Shown in pieces: positions 12,613-25,690 of a DNA stretch of 64,000 bases. The DNA is taken from positions 16,512,155-16,576,154 of the forward strand of contig OW028573.1 of the NCBI GenBank assembly GCA_932294295.1, given 5' to 3'. The stretch comes from Alitta virens. Taxonomy: Eukaryota > Annelida > Polychaeta > Phyllodocida > Nereididae. Position numbers and translations under genes: made by a program. The notes beneath the pieces are model-generated. The model made no database searches and was not told where the DNA came from. It saw only the letters and a list, made by a program, of their open reading frames with translations. Numbering within the stretch: the first letter of the stretch is position 1; each line of letters starts with the position of its first letter.

Positions 12613-12940
12613 TGTAAGTGTACTTTTCTTATTTGTTTATTGCTGTACTAAGATCACTGAAAAATCATAAAACTCTTTATTTAATCATTTATGTTTATTA
12701 CACCTCGGTAAAACATAAAATATATCTCTCGTTGTATTTTTAACTATTAGCATGGTCATCATGTTGCCTGAACATCAACATACATTCAGATTATGAGTCT
12801 GGTTATATTACGTGTATTGTTAAATTGATCCATGTTTGAATACATAAATGTACTGCTCTACAATCTGCATGGTTACTTTGCCTTACAGTTTTAGTTTACA
12901 ATTATTGCCTGATTGTAGATAGCACTTGTTCTTTTCAATA

Positions 12941-13140
12941 ATAATAATAACAATCTTTATTCATGCTAAAGGCATATATATTTACAATATATACATACAA
13001 TATTTACAAGCGTAAGTTAAAAACACATATCTCTAAAGACCAGTAAAAACGGCATCATTCAGTGCATAAATAAAACATTAGTATAACTTTTTTTTCTTCT
13101 AAAAAAACATATTCTAACATGCATCTATCTCTCATCATAC
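12941..13140 (-). mobile_element. LINE-like 3' tail (AAT repeat)
   Basis: AATAATAATAATAACAATCTTTATTCATGC is on the minus strand an element 3' end with AATAAAGATTG and an ATT tail. It is similar to 10196-10330. The upstream body of the element is not recognisable. Confidence 0.4.
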
Positions 13141-16100
13141 ACAGCTCTCGAATTTGTTCTGCCACTCTTACATCACTCTCTTGACTAGATGACTTAAAAT
13201 TGCACCCTTACTAGCACCTTTTGACTTTTAGAATGCCGAATGAGCCTGTGCTTGCACTGATTAGAGATGTGTACACGTGAGTAACTCCCAAGTGCATCCA
13301 AATTATCGACATACTTTTTCTGTTTCTTAATAAGATTTTATTTAGTCATTTAGTTACCAAAGGAAAAGGTATGAGAATGTCCTTAGATTATTTTTAAATT
13401 GCAGAAATTTTTTTTATCCTTGTATTTCAAATTATCTTAACCTGCACTGTGACATTATTGTAATTATGAGTAGATAATGTAAGTAATGTAACCTATTCAA
13501 CAAATGTTTTATTGAGCCTTGTAATTATAGTGCATAATATTTTCTGTACACGATAATCACTGCAGTATGTTTAGTATTATTTGCTGTACATGTATATTCC
13601 TTATGCTGAAGTTCATGCAACTGTATTGCATTGCGGATGGTCGCTGAAAATTTAGAGCTAAGTCTGGAACTTTCAGTACAATCTCAACAGAATAGACCCT
13701 CTTTATTAAGGCCACACTTTGTGCCTAGGTGTCTGTTATACCGAGGTGACTTCATTATTGAGGTTATCTATTGCACAGTGTATAATGTGTATGTATTCCT
13801 GGTATACTGTTTATTCTTGTACTGTATATCAGGATGTGTCTTTAGTGAAGTTCTTTCTTCAATAGCATTCCAGTCCTTTGTGATTCATTGCATCAGAAGA
13901 GATAGAGCCCTATAAATGGTGTAAATGTGATCTTGTAATGACAGACTAGAGACAGTGGGAAGGGTTGAGGCAAGAGATTTGTCAAGGAAATGGGTTGTAA
14001 TCGCTAGGTAATGGTTGTCCTTTTGCACTTCTTAAAGTTCAAACATCCCATACAAAGTGATTAAGAGGTATGAATAGGGTAACATGTAAACCCCTTTCTG
14101 CGATGTCCAGCATATTGAATAGCCCCAGATGGTCATTTGGGGTGACGACAAATTTATTGACCTACGCAAGAGTGACCACAACTTCTCCACAACAGACAAA
14201 TATGTAGTGAAGTTCGACTGATCCTTGACACTGGAGAAACATTAGTTTTAAGTTAACTTGAACAGGTCAAGCCCTGAAGCAACCACTGCTGTGAAAGGTC
14301 GCCAGAATTGTAATAGACTGGGTAATGTTGGACAACTAAAAATATTGGGGCTTTTAAAAGTGGCGTCAGTTGTATAATTAATGTTATGTAAACATAGACG
14401 AACTACAGACAACTTGGACTTGAACTTAAAGTACATTACTGTCATTGTTATGAATAAGTAAAAAGGTATTTGTGGCAAACAGGTCCTGGTTTGAATTAAA
14501 TGGTGTGCCATAACACAAAGTGACTCATTATTGCGTACAGAGAATGAAGTTAGACCTTTTGAGATTGACCCTCAACATGTTCCCAAGTTATATCAATCCG
14601 ATTTGGAATGCTATCTGGGTTCTTCTTTGGGTAAATGGTAATCAGTAAATGGTCAGTGTGATGGTCAGTGTGATGTTTGCGTACATCTACAGAAACTTGA
14701 AGTAGCTGAAATAAAATTTTGCATTTTTGTGTTTCGATGGTGATGCAACTTTAAGTGTCTAAAATAGCACGTTCCTATAAAGCATTCCTGCAATGTGCAG
14801 TTTCCTGTACAAAAGTTCATTTATTATTTGATTCATTTACAACATACTACCTGCTGTTTTCTGTGTGCCATCCACTGTCCCCTGCAGGACACGGGGTCTG
14901 TGATGTTAAATAGCAAATGTGTGCCCTGATGACCTTAATTTTAGAATACATGAAAGGTGATTGAGTATCACACTGTTTAATGGCTTAGCGCAACCCTTTG
15001 TGTAGCTCACTTGCATCTGACCTTTGCCTTCAAATTAACCCTCAGGGTTGTTTTGCTAGGTGTGGGGGAGTTGCCCGGGGTTATTTGCACAAGGGTTACA
15101 ACAACTTCAGCTGACTTCTATCACTTGTATTAATAGTGTCTTCCCAAATGCGGTTAATTGCCTTATTCAATGTCAAAGTAGACATGAAAATATTTCATGC
15201 ATTGCACAGGTGTTAAAAGTGACTTTGATGACACCGTGCGCTTCACAAGAACCGTGCATTCGTACACCTTAAATTTGTGGTCTTAAATGGTCCTAACCTT
15301 TAGAAAGACATAGCATGCAGGATGTGCAACTGAGATTCAATTCCAAGACTTGAGTAAGTACACCTTAATTATTAAGTACACGACATTAAGTGTCTTCCTA
15401 TGCAACACAAGAAACGTTCTGGTAAAAATCCCAAAATTCACAATACTGAGATTGAAGTAATCTGAGCCAGGTGGAATTCATCTTCATTCGGACACCTGAA
15501 CAGCAACTGCAGGAGAGACCATTCAATGAGTTGTGGCAGTTGCAGTGAAATGACCTATCAGATGACCACTGATCAGATCTCTGATGTCAATCACAGGTCA
15601 GTCAAATAAGTGCACTTCAGTGCTCATTGCATACCACACTGACAGACCTGTCTAAAACAGGCCATTTTGAAGTCACACAGATTAACCTATTGTACAGGAG
15701 GAATGCTGTTTCCTTATGTGGACAGTAGCCATTTTGACCATTGCTGTTTCACGGGCCATGGGGGACAGAAGTGACGAATCGACTGTCTTTCTTGTGTTTA
15801 ACTGGTGCGGTTTGGCAACTCGGATACACATGTGTTTTGTCGGATGCTGTTGATATGTTACACAGTAAAAATGTTTAATGCACATGGAAATGTGGCCTTT
15901 ATATGATGAAATAATAATAGCTTTTTTTATCTAACGATGCCACAGTTGCTATTCATTTTCGTATACCTCAAGACACTGATTACGTGAAATTAAGGACAGC
16001 AAAGTGTTGTTATCTTTGCAGCTCTGTTTATTCAAACGTTTAGTTGCATAAAGTTACAGAATATTATGCAACCGTTTGTGTCCCAACTGACACTTTCTGA

Positions 16101-19100
16101 GCTTCTTAAAATGCAGTCATTAACTGTTTTGCGCAATAGAGTCACACCAGTTTATTTCAGACTGTCTCAAAATGCTAGGCTCCCCACTGAGTGCATTTCC
16201 ACACTGTTCTGTTGATGCCTCACTTGTCTTTGACTTTTTAAAACTTGTCTTTCTTCTGTAGGTTGGTATGTAGTTTATCATAATCATGCCACTTCAGTTC
16301 ATGTTAAATCTACTATCTTGGTTTCTAAGAGTTCTCTTACCGAGTATCACGTTTGGTATGAAAAAGCTGTCGACAAAAGCAGCATTGAAATCAAGACATT
16401 TGATGTCTGCACTCCTTGGTGCTTTTTATTTATTAAAAGGTGGCCGCGTCAGTGTGGTCAGGGTTATAAGACCCCAGTTTTGTGTATTTTTCTCCCGCAT
16501 TCCTGAGTAACATTTCATAAAATGGAATCTCGATGGCACTTGAAGAGTTTTGGTTGCATAATGCATTCACGGTGAGGTCAGGGACCATTCTCTGTCAAGC
16601 GTTATTTGTTTACTGTGTGGATTTTACTCATAACAAAACATTTGCTTTGGTTAACAGTGCGACTAGTAGCCACGTGAGATTTCAAGGCACTAACTTATGT
16701 TTTCCAGCTTGTTCTGGATCCGTTGTGACAGTTGTGGCAGAGCAATTGGCCAGTGGAGGTGTCGTTTTCAGTGCTGTCTAACTGGTGCCATGCACCTTTG
16801 GAATAACTTCTGAAACACGAAACCAGAGGACACCAGAGGCAGTGTAATTTACTTATTGCTTGGGGGACTTAGGGGCTGTATGTTCTGTTGACTTAAGCAC
16901 AATGGATCTATGCAGAGTTCAATGAAAGGTTGGCAATATGTAGATGGATTGGGTGGACATTTGACCAACTTCAATCAAATGCATGAAGCCCTACAATGTA
17001 TTCTGTTATCCTGACCACACAAGATCGTTGTTAGAATAGAAGGTTCCTGGGACTTCTGAGCCCTCCAAATTCTAGTCAGGCTCTGTAGACTTTGATGCAA
17101 GTGGCTTTGCACCTGCACAGTGACCTCTGAAACTGATAGGCACCCAGTATGAGTGCTTGAAAGCATACGGCATTAAGTTAAACACAGAATCTGCGGACTC
17201 TGCACTAAGCCCCTTTAGTTGGGCAAAGATCTTGCGAATCACATCTTTTTAAGATTTTCTTAAAGGATTGTACGTCTTATAAGAAGTGAAATCAAAATAG
17301 CTCCTATTGCCACGGAAAGCTAGATGTCACCGACTATATCCTTATAGACCTGTACTCAAGACCCTGAGCTTTGTCTGACAACAAAGAAGTGTTTATTGTG
17401 GGACCTGGGATAAGGGAAATGTGGTCAATTTAGTCTGGGAAGATGGAACCCTGCTCACATTTCACAGCCTGCAGCTAAACCTGTCGTTCAAACTGTGTAG
17501 GATCTTAGCTTGTCTTGACATAAACCACACATTCATCTTAATGAAAGGGGCTGTTTGGGAAGGCAGACAAAGTTCGAAACGGCTAACACTCAATTAGACT
17601 GCAGATCTTTGATTATTGGCGACTTTCTAATGGCTCAGCCTCTATTCAGTCTGCCTGGCGTGAAGGGCAATGGCTGATAGCGTTTGTAGTTTGTCCCAAG
17701 TAATTGCATCCTGGAATCTGAGCTGGGGCAGCCTGGGAGGGAGTCGCCCTCAGCAAGGTGGTCCTTCACGGTCTGTAGAACTCCTGGCTCCATGTTTCTT
17801 GTGCCTGTGTTGCTTTAAAGGGCCCACTTGATCATCCTGCCAACACTGCTCTTATCGTCGCTCGCAACTGTCTCTACTAAATGTTTGGTAAGGAATATTT
17901 TCAAACACTTTTTTTGTGTCATTTTAGGAGACATATAGCCTTATTATCCATTCCGTAGTCTGTGCAACTTGCAACATATGTGAATTATGACATACCTTGT
18001 GAACACAATGTACATGTTGTTGGTACTGCACATTTATACAGGATTTACTGTGTAGACTATAATTTGACACATGCATTTTATGAAAATGTGTAACCATTAC
18101 GCTGTATAATGTAATTATAGGTGTGCTATAACAAATTTGCATGATAAAAATTCTATTCATCACAAAATTGGACTAATTTGCTTATGTATGCATACCTAAT
18201 AGTTCAATTTATCAAATGAGTAGTCCGTTTAATTATAGCTATTGCGGTGCTAATCATGATCAAACATTGAGAAGATTGCAATGATATTAATCTCAACCAT
18301 ACCGGGTGTACTGTAGCATGGGAATGTTTGCATATCATTGATTATAATCTAATGATCCATTGGTATTGTGTTTTGTCAGGATATGTGATTATCTCAGGGG
18401 TTATGGTGTCCAGATGGTGGGAAAGTTAAGAAGAACATCCCACTCAAATTGCAAATGATTCAAATTTTTGCAAAAGTGTTGAAGTTCTGTTGTTGTTCAT
18501 TCTAAACGACATATTGGTAGCAATTCTTAATGGTTAGACGAGAGAAATATGACTGGTACGAAGGATAGTTCAACTTTGAAGAAAGGTAATTATAGAGAAA
18601 GAAGAACATTTTTTCTTCTGCAAAAGACCCCTGGGCTCCTGTCTTGCTCAGCCATTTATTACAATCTTGTAAGCCTGAGTGATATATGGCCATAATCGTT
18701 CTCCTTGACAATTGCTTTTTTGTGTAGCAAAAAAATGGGCTTCAAGAGCTTTAGCTATTATTTAGACTGCATTGTAGGTTGAATAATATGGGAAAATATG
18801 TGTTGTAACTATTATAATGTAGAGTTATGGAACCGTAATGATTGGTTTACAGTTCTATATTCCGTTACCATGTGAACTGAAAAATCATTACGATAATAAG
18901 TCAAATTGTTAGCACCAGTGACACAACACAAAGTGTGTGGAGGAACATTTAGCGGCACCCTTCTGTGTGTAGTTATCTGCAGTCTGTTGTATGAGGGCTG
19001 TTAAATTCTTGCCAAGTAGCTATTCAATGGACCTTGCTGGCCTTTTATCAGTGAGCATGAATGGCTAATAGAATACGCGCATGAATGCATTACTGTCCCC

Positions 19101-20615
19101 CAGAAAACCCAAAAACTTCGAATCAAATCAAGTTGTGCCATATTCTGCAATGCTGTGGTTCATTGAGTTGAAAGCAGGATTTACTTATCACTATGCATGG
19201 CAAAGCTGCTAAGGTAAATGCATTGTTTATTAAGTTGCTTTGGTGCAGTGCTTCTAACAGTGAAGAAAGAAAGTTTCCTGTATTGATGTAGACAATTGGG
19301 CACACAAGGTCCTGAATAATACCCTGTCATGGGGCTGGGTAAAGGTGAAGGATGTACATATATTTACAGTAAAAACTGTTAGGTCCAACATGTTGTAATC
19401 TTAATTGGAATGTACCGTTGGTAGTGAGGTGGTCTTAAGGTGTGGTTCTACTGTACTAGGGAATTAGAAAGTTGCTTCCAAGTGGCCACAAGTCAATTTT
19501 AGGACTTGCATTAAGTTTCCTGTCTTGAAATATCTTTATTTGCTAAAGAATAATGTAATATAAACGGTATTGTATAGTACCTAGTATTTGAGCACTTCTA
19601 CTTTATTTAGTCCAAACCTTTTAGGATTGTTGACACGTTTTGTGTGCGATCATGTCTTCCAGTGCCAATGTTGTGGGAATCCTACTCTTTCTCTGACCTC
19701 TGTTTACTCAAAGACTTTCCAATGCTACCCTACTTTGCATGGACCATTGTTGGATTTACTGCAACCATTACAGTTATTTTGGGAAATTTCATGAGCAATT
19801 TACTATTGATGGAGTTCATGTAAACATAGATAGTACATGTATTACACACATTGTCAATACTTATGAAACTTGTGAATGCTTGGTCATCAGGGTCTATCAG
19901 TGATTTGAGAGATAGTACAGAACTTCAGTTGCATGTAACATCGATGGTGGGGAAAGGTTCATAAGTAGGCATTGTATCGTAAAAAGTTCTTACATTGTGC
20001 TTGGAAATAAAAACATATCACAAATGTCACCTATTGACTACCTTATTTTTCTTGGTCACATACATAGGCATCAGGCCATGACCTTATACACATATTGGTG
20101 GTTTCACTCTGTTTACATTAAGTATCATTATCTTGCACCCCTTTTTTCTCACAACATGTTCTGCTCATTGTTCTGTTTCTATTTCCCACTCACCTTGTGG
20201 GACCTTTTGTCACATGCCCTTACTGTCAGGTTCATGGCATTCTTTCATACACATGAATTTGTCCATGGCTTATTCTCTGTGTGAGAGTGTAGGCCTCAGT
20301 TGGAAGCAGGGACTCTTACTGCCACCAGTGTTTAGTGCTTTTGTTTGGCTTGGAGGCTACCATAAAACTAATTGCAAAAGAGAGAGTCCTTTCAGCTTAC
20401 CTTCAAAGGTAGTAAAGCTGTCAGTATAAACGTATTTTATTCACTTATATAAAACAGTCAGTATAGAATGGCTGGAGTGTAGCCACTGCACAAAGGTAAC
20501 TTTTTATTGAAACTCAGTCACTTGTTCATTCTAGCTAGTGTTGTCATATGTGTATTCACTGACTGATATAAAAAAAATCTGATGCAAATTAAATTGGTTC
20601 AATTTATTTTTTCAG
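13141..20615. other. Intergenic or long 5' intron of XK-related gene; no coding exon seen
   Basis: About 7.5 kb of AT-rich DNA with only short unconvincing frames. The segment 19380-19455 (GGTAGTGAGGTGGTCTTAAG and flanks) is a dispersed relative of the 71-bp satellite. If the XK-related gene has an upstream 5' exon, this is partly intron. Confidence 0.45.
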
Positions 20616-23239
20616 GATCAAATGGAGCGAAATGGAGGCAGAGTGATTTCAACACGATAAGTGCAGTCATGGAGCGTGTCAGTGCCGGACTGCACCTTAT
20701 ACTTTACACTGCAGAGATTGTTCTGCAGGTCCTGACAGCTGTATGGAACATTGGGAATGGAATGACATACTGTTGGCTAGTGGTTGCGTTCATCGTGTTG
20801 TCATCGCTGATCACAAACTCAGTGTCACTGGCCTGGGTGTACAAGAGCATGGATTTCACAGACAGAAGAACAGGCGAATGTCTTTGCATCAGCCTGCACA
20901 CCTTCCAACTCGGCATTCCTTGGAGATACCTCAAACTCTGGTTAGCCGGCGATCGAAAGGATTATGAAGAACTGGTGGTCCTTCGATTAATCCAAGCATC
21001 AATCCAGTCTGGTCCCTTTCTTGTTCTACAAACATGGTTAACCCTAGATACAAACTATTACAGCAGGCTTTCCATGGCAGCATTGGGAGTAAGCTTGGTG
21101 TCATTGGCATACACTTATGCCTCAAATACAGAACCACTCCATCAAGTATTACACGTTCATCCAGACAGTAACTCTTCTCTCATACAATTCGCTACACGAT
21201 TCTTCTTTCATTGTTTCATCATGGTAGCCAGGTTCCTTGCCATTGCCATTTTTGGACTTCTCACAAGATCCTGGCTTGTTCTTGCTCTGATTGCCCACTT
21301 CGTTATTGCCACAATCACCATGATAATTCATAACATGTGGAAGCCACCTCATAACTCCAAGCCTAATAAAGTTATCATCTGGACAAGTATGCAAAGCTAT
21401 GCATGTACCTTTTCACCTGTGCCTTTCAGTAGGATGTCATATCCATACCTGCTTTACTTCATCGTCATATTCCTTGAAAATCTGGTCATGTCCACTGTTT
21501 GGTTCATCCAAAGGGCTTCAACATCTGAGAATGTTGTTCTGTACACATTGTCTTTAACCAGTTTCTTAACTGGCTTTGTCATTGCTTGCCTTTACAGTAA
21601 AACACTCAATGGATTTAGTAGAAATACAAGTGAAGAATTGTCAACTGTACAGAAACCATCCACCGAACATACCTCAACACAGTCAAACCAAAGAAATTAC
21701 ATTGTTGATGAAACCAGGACTGAAAGGTCAGAAGCGATTTTTGTTCTTGACATAAACAATGCACCCCGAGACGCTGAGCCAAAAACATCGTCATTATTAT
21801 CACTTGGAATTCATATTGAGCAAACAGACGGTGTTTCTGCTTTAGATGATCTAGATGAAGTTATACCAAGTCCTTTCTTCTTGCAAGACGTTCTAAATTG
21901 CAATGCATGGGATAGTATTGACTCAGGAGTTGATCATAGTCAGACTTTAAATGACTCAGTTCAAAGGACAAATAGTATGAATGACAAAAAAATGAGAAAT
22001 GGAAATATGATGGACAGGCAAACCTCTTTTGGTAGCATTTCATCAGGCTGCTGCACAGATACTTCGGTAAGCAGTGCTACTGTGTGCAAACTTTCACATC
22101 CCTCAAAGATATCATTTACAAAACAGTCTCCAAATTGCAGCTCAGTAACTAAAAACCTCCACAGTACCCCAAAGGTCAGTGTCATAGAAATAACAGAAGA
22201 GGAGAGAATGTTAATTGACTCATTATTGAGAACTGGTGAATGCCTATTGGATGGTCAAGATGGAGAACTTAGTTCCTCTGGCTGTTTTGGAGAGTCATCT
22301 AGTGAACATAGTTCTTCTGGCTGTTTTGGAAAGTCATCTAGTGAACATATGTCAAACAAACTGTCATTTAATAATTGTGCAGATCAGTCAGGTGCCACTA
22401 AAGTGGAGAACTCAGTGGAAGTGACAAATGCAAGGGAATGTGGTGCTTCTATTGTTGCACAGGAGCCACAAGAGTCAGTATCAATAACAACCCCTGAAGT
22501 GCTACCCTTGGATTATAACTGTGAAGACTCTGATGTGTTCTCAACTACTTACCAAACTATATCATCTTGTCCTTCAGACTATCCTCAGCTTGATCGCAAA
22601 CTTCCATCTCTAACCTCATCTGTAACACGAACTTGGGCTGATGCAGCATTATCTTCATCAACATCAACTTGTGACACTTGCACGACTTGTCGTGAATCTT
22701 TCGAGAGTTCATGTAGTGATTCGATGAGTTGGTCCTCTAGTCAAGACACTTTGAACCTTCTCGAATCTGACACTGACTGCATGACTTGGCCACCAAGGAA
22801 GGTCAATATTGTCAATCTCCATGACCTTCCCAGAGAAAAACTGTCACTCGATGATCGAATCTCTAAGTGGTTGGGAGAAGTTACGATGCCTCCACGCCAC
22901 CGAAGAACTACTACTACTAAACCCAAAGGTTCTCTGTCTCCGGTGCATCAAAATATTCCCAAAAAACTAGTTTATATAAACCCTCAAACAATCGACTGCA
23001 ATACAAGATTAAAAAGAACCAAACCAGTTTCCCTTTTTAATGTAACACCACCTAGAGTCCCAAAGAAACAAGTAGCACCTAGTAAAAGACCTTTGTCACG
23101 AAGTCATAGTTTGAACTTTCTCATGAAACTTTGCAAAGCGGCAAGCTTAAGACGAAAGAAAGTAATACTTTTCAATCATCTCAGAGAAGAATGCCAAAGA
23201 CACAGGGATCCATTCAGCAGTAGGTTTCCAGTGTCTTGA
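20616..23239 (+). CDS. XK-related membrane protein with long C-terminal tail
   Basis: This is a polytopic XK/XKR family protein; vertebrate members include XK (partner of the lipid transporter VPS13A) and caspase-activated phospholipid scramblases such as XKR8. The exon begins at 20616 after TTTATTTTTTCAG. I place the start at ATG 20669 (MERVSAGLHLILYTAEIVL), giving 856 aa, because it puts the first membrane segment at the N-terminus as in XK; an earlier frame-compatible ATG at 20582 lies in the intron. Residues 1-315 hold several hydrophobic segments and family landmarks: LHTFQLGIPWRYLKLW and LRLIQASIQSGPFLVLQ. Residues 316-856 are a Ser/Thr-rich, probably disordered tail with a duplicated SSSGCFG.SSSEH motif near 533-560 and a very basic C-terminus. 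XK itself is about 444 aa, so the tail is the oddity. TGA ends at 23239. Confidence 0.87.
20622..20660 (+). promoter_or_regulatory. Upstream ORF in XK-related 5' leader
   Basis: If the exon start at 20616 is 5' UTR, a 12-codon uORF begins at ATG 20622 in another frame and stops with TAA at 20658-20660, eight bases before the chosen main ATG at 20669. A terminate-reinitiate arrangement of this kind usually lowers translation. It depends on 20669 being the true start. Confidence 0.35.
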
Positions 23240-23350
23240 TTTATTGCTTTAATGTTAACAAACAGAGTGATGTGTCACTATAAATCATGGATCCCTCTTA
23301 CACTTTCATTACACTGGTGTTTTCCTATTATTTGTTACGAAAACTTTTAT

Positions 23351-23356
23351 AATAAA
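23351..23356 (+). terminator. AATAAA poly(A) signal of XK-related gene
   Basis: AATAAA lies 112 bases after the XK-related stop codon, in AT-rich DNA. It is the first canonical signal downstream. Confidence 0.55.
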
Positions 23357-24039
23357 ATACAAAAAATCTATTCTGTGTGTAGTTAAAATGTTTTACAAAT
23401 CGTAAAAGATGGTGGGAAATGTTTGATTAATTGCATTAAAAGCAATTTTGATCATAAATCAATGTATTTTATAATAATGTTTCAAGCACTCGTGCAGTAG
23501 ACATTCAAACAGGGACATGTTTTTTATGCTCCGTACAAGTATCATACATGCCAAATATACAGCTATGAATTAAGATAAATGTGATAACTCCCAAAAGAAC
23601 TGTAGTTGTTTTGCTTTTATTATTGCATGGCCACAATGTTATGAAAGCATTGGACATTGATTAATAACCCTATCATTATATAGAGCTATAAAGGCATGTC
23701 CTTATTGAGATAAGTGACCATATTTAAGCCCCTTTTATATTCCTGTCAGATTAGATTACATTGCATTCATATCAATTACATTCACAAACTAACAAGATTC
23801 AAGATTTTTTATTTCCACACAACATGTAGTTGTTCAGTACAGTTAGTCCGTAGTACATGACACAAAAAATAACAAAGTTTTACCAACTATCCCAATATAT
23901 GGAGGTGTCTCAAAGTCATAATAATAACAACAAAATCTGCAAAGGGTACTCAATATTTTTATCAATTACATGTACTCAATATTTTAGGCTTTTGTGAAGA
24001 CAAGTGACAGGGAGATGGACTCTATTACTTAGAGCATCA
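23357..24039. other. Convergent intergenic region with a LINE-like tail
   Basis: This lies between the 3' ends of two convergent genes. At about 23795-23870 there is CAAGATTTTTTATTTCCACAC and a degenerate body, which on the minus strand looks like an A-rich element 3' end. TTTATT at about 23616 could be the minus-strand poly(A) signal of the glycosyltransferase. Confidence 0.4.
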
Positions 24040-25361
24040 TCATAGAATTAGAGAATCAAATCTGAGCACCTTGTACATATCCATATGTCTGGTCTTTATC
24101 TCCGAGACAAGATGTTCAGCATTACTTTCTGCAGAAAATGTAATCACAACACTTTCGTTATCTGGAATACCACACTGCATTTTGGCCGAATTAAGGAAAA
24201 TTACTGGCGATAAAGACCTTTTAACAGCATCAGGCACTTTAGGATGGTCAAGAAAAACGCTTTCCCTGTACTTCATAATCAAATCTTGCTCGAAATATTT
24301 GTCTTTGAATGCAGAGAGCAGATTGCAACGCCCCCATTGGCAGTTAAATTTGGGAATTATGACAACCCTGTCCATTGCCTTACCCAAGTCAAGAGCAAAC
24401 TCGAATGCTTTGAGTTGGTCATCCTTTGAGGATGTCAAAGGGTTTCCATATGTCAAGTAATTGGCTGTGTTACTTGAATAGTAACCATCAGTGTCTACCA
24501 TCCACATTAACATCTCCTTGAATCTGTAAGTTTTCACTGTTACACCAAGTGCAAAATTATTGTGGACTATTATGCAATCCTTACATTTGTCATTTGCAAA
24601 TTGACGATTCTTTGTGAAAAATATCTTGCCACAAGGAAACATATACATATCCAAAACGAGCACCTTCAATTTACCACTTTTGATGAGTTTCTGGGCAACA
24701 TTATTCAAATATGTTTGGTCATGCGTCGCAAAATGAGCATCCTCCGTCATTTCTATGGAGTTTCTTTGCAACATTATTCCACCAGACGTGGGTTTGATCA
24801 GGTAAAACCCACTGTTCATTTTTCCAGTGTTGCTCTGTATAATTAAATCACAATCGTCACACGTCAAATATGGTAAGGGGTTTTCAAGGAAGACAATGTC
24901 CAGATCCACTACTACCACAGAATACCCCATCCTGAGGATTTCAAGTGAGATAATTGTTTTCATGAAAACTTTCCTGTTGAATGATTTTGAACCAAAATTA
25001 CTCACAATTCTTCCCTCCTCATTCTCTGAGTAAAAAAAGCATGACACGCCATGATCAGAAAGAATCACTAAGGCCTCTCTGTTGGTACATAGAAAAAGAT
25101 AATTAGTTATACCAAACTTCACATAAGATGTCTCCCACAGATTAAGGGCCATTTCAATATAAGACGAGTCCACGACAGATATTAATATGATTTTGTCCAT
25201 AGATCTTTCTTCAATTATATCCTTCAGTGAACTGCCGTTTCCACTAGGTAGCGGTTTCATTCTTGTCAGCCAGATTTTGCTTCCACCTGGTGAGTTGCTC
25301 TTTATGATGTATAAGATGGTCAGAAAAGCCAACCAGAGAAAGCAGCAGGTACGACACTTTC
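24040..25361 (-). CDS. GT77-like (Nucleotid_trans) type II membrane glycosyltransferase, main exon
   Basis: The product resembles the PF03407/GT77 nucleotide-sugar transferases, annotated in many marine invertebrates as MGP4-like xylosyltransferases, which act in the Golgi lumen. The frame runs from 25422 to the TGA at 24040-24042 (460 aa), but a good minus-strand acceptor (TTACTTTTTACAG) puts the exon start at 25361, so the first ~20 residues come from an unseen upstream exon. Numbered on the 460-aa frame: a membrane anchor at about 26-40 (CCFLWLAFLTILYII), then a luminal catalytic domain with DLD at 173-175 in VVVVDLDIVFLENPL as the metal/nucleotide-sugar DxD motif, MNSGFYLIKPT, and HDQTYLNNV as the later D-Q motif. 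Donor and acceptor sugars cannot be read from sequence. Confidence 0.82.
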
Positions 25362-25427
25362 CTGTAAAAAGTAATAAAATGCATTTAAAAAAGATAAAAG
25401 GTAAATTTTGCTTATTGGACATTGTAC

Positions 25428-25465
25428 TTTACTATATTGTATTGTACTGTATTGTATTGTATTAA
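25428..25465. repeat. TATTG/TACTG microsatellite
   Basis: A run of ATTGTATTGTACTGTATTGTATTG lies just upstream of the glycosyltransferase exon and accounts for the open frame that extends beyond it. Confidence 0.6.
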
Positions 25466-25569
25466 TGCGACTGGTCTGACTCTGAAGATACTGAGCCTCC
25501 TCATGGCAAGATTGGCAACACTCAAAACACTTGAGTAAAGACCTCGAACCCCAGTGGCAAACACAGGAC

Positions 25570-25690
25570 TACCCATACACCTACACCCAGTACACCTACA
25601 CCCAGTACACCTACACCCAGTGCTCCTCACACCCAGTGCTCCTTACACCCAGTGCTCCTTACACCCAGTGCTCCTTACCTCTAGTGCTCC
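25570..25690. repeat. 15/16-bp minisatellite
   Basis: About three tandem TACACCTACACCCAG units (15 bp) are followed by about four TGCTCCTTACACCCAG-type units (16 bp). The change of unit inside one array suggests stepwise slippage. The GCRCTGCRCTG-like minus-strand reading frame here is an artefact of the array. Confidence 0.75.

Noticed and set aside
19997..20429. Two overlapping frames of 95 and 98 residues upstream of the XK-related exon
   Set aside because: Cys/Phe/His-rich composition typical of T-rich non-coding DNA; neither ends in a donor joining in phase to 20616 that I could support.
24071..24460. 129-residue plus-strand frame
   Set aside because: It is the antisense of the glycosyltransferase coding sequence.
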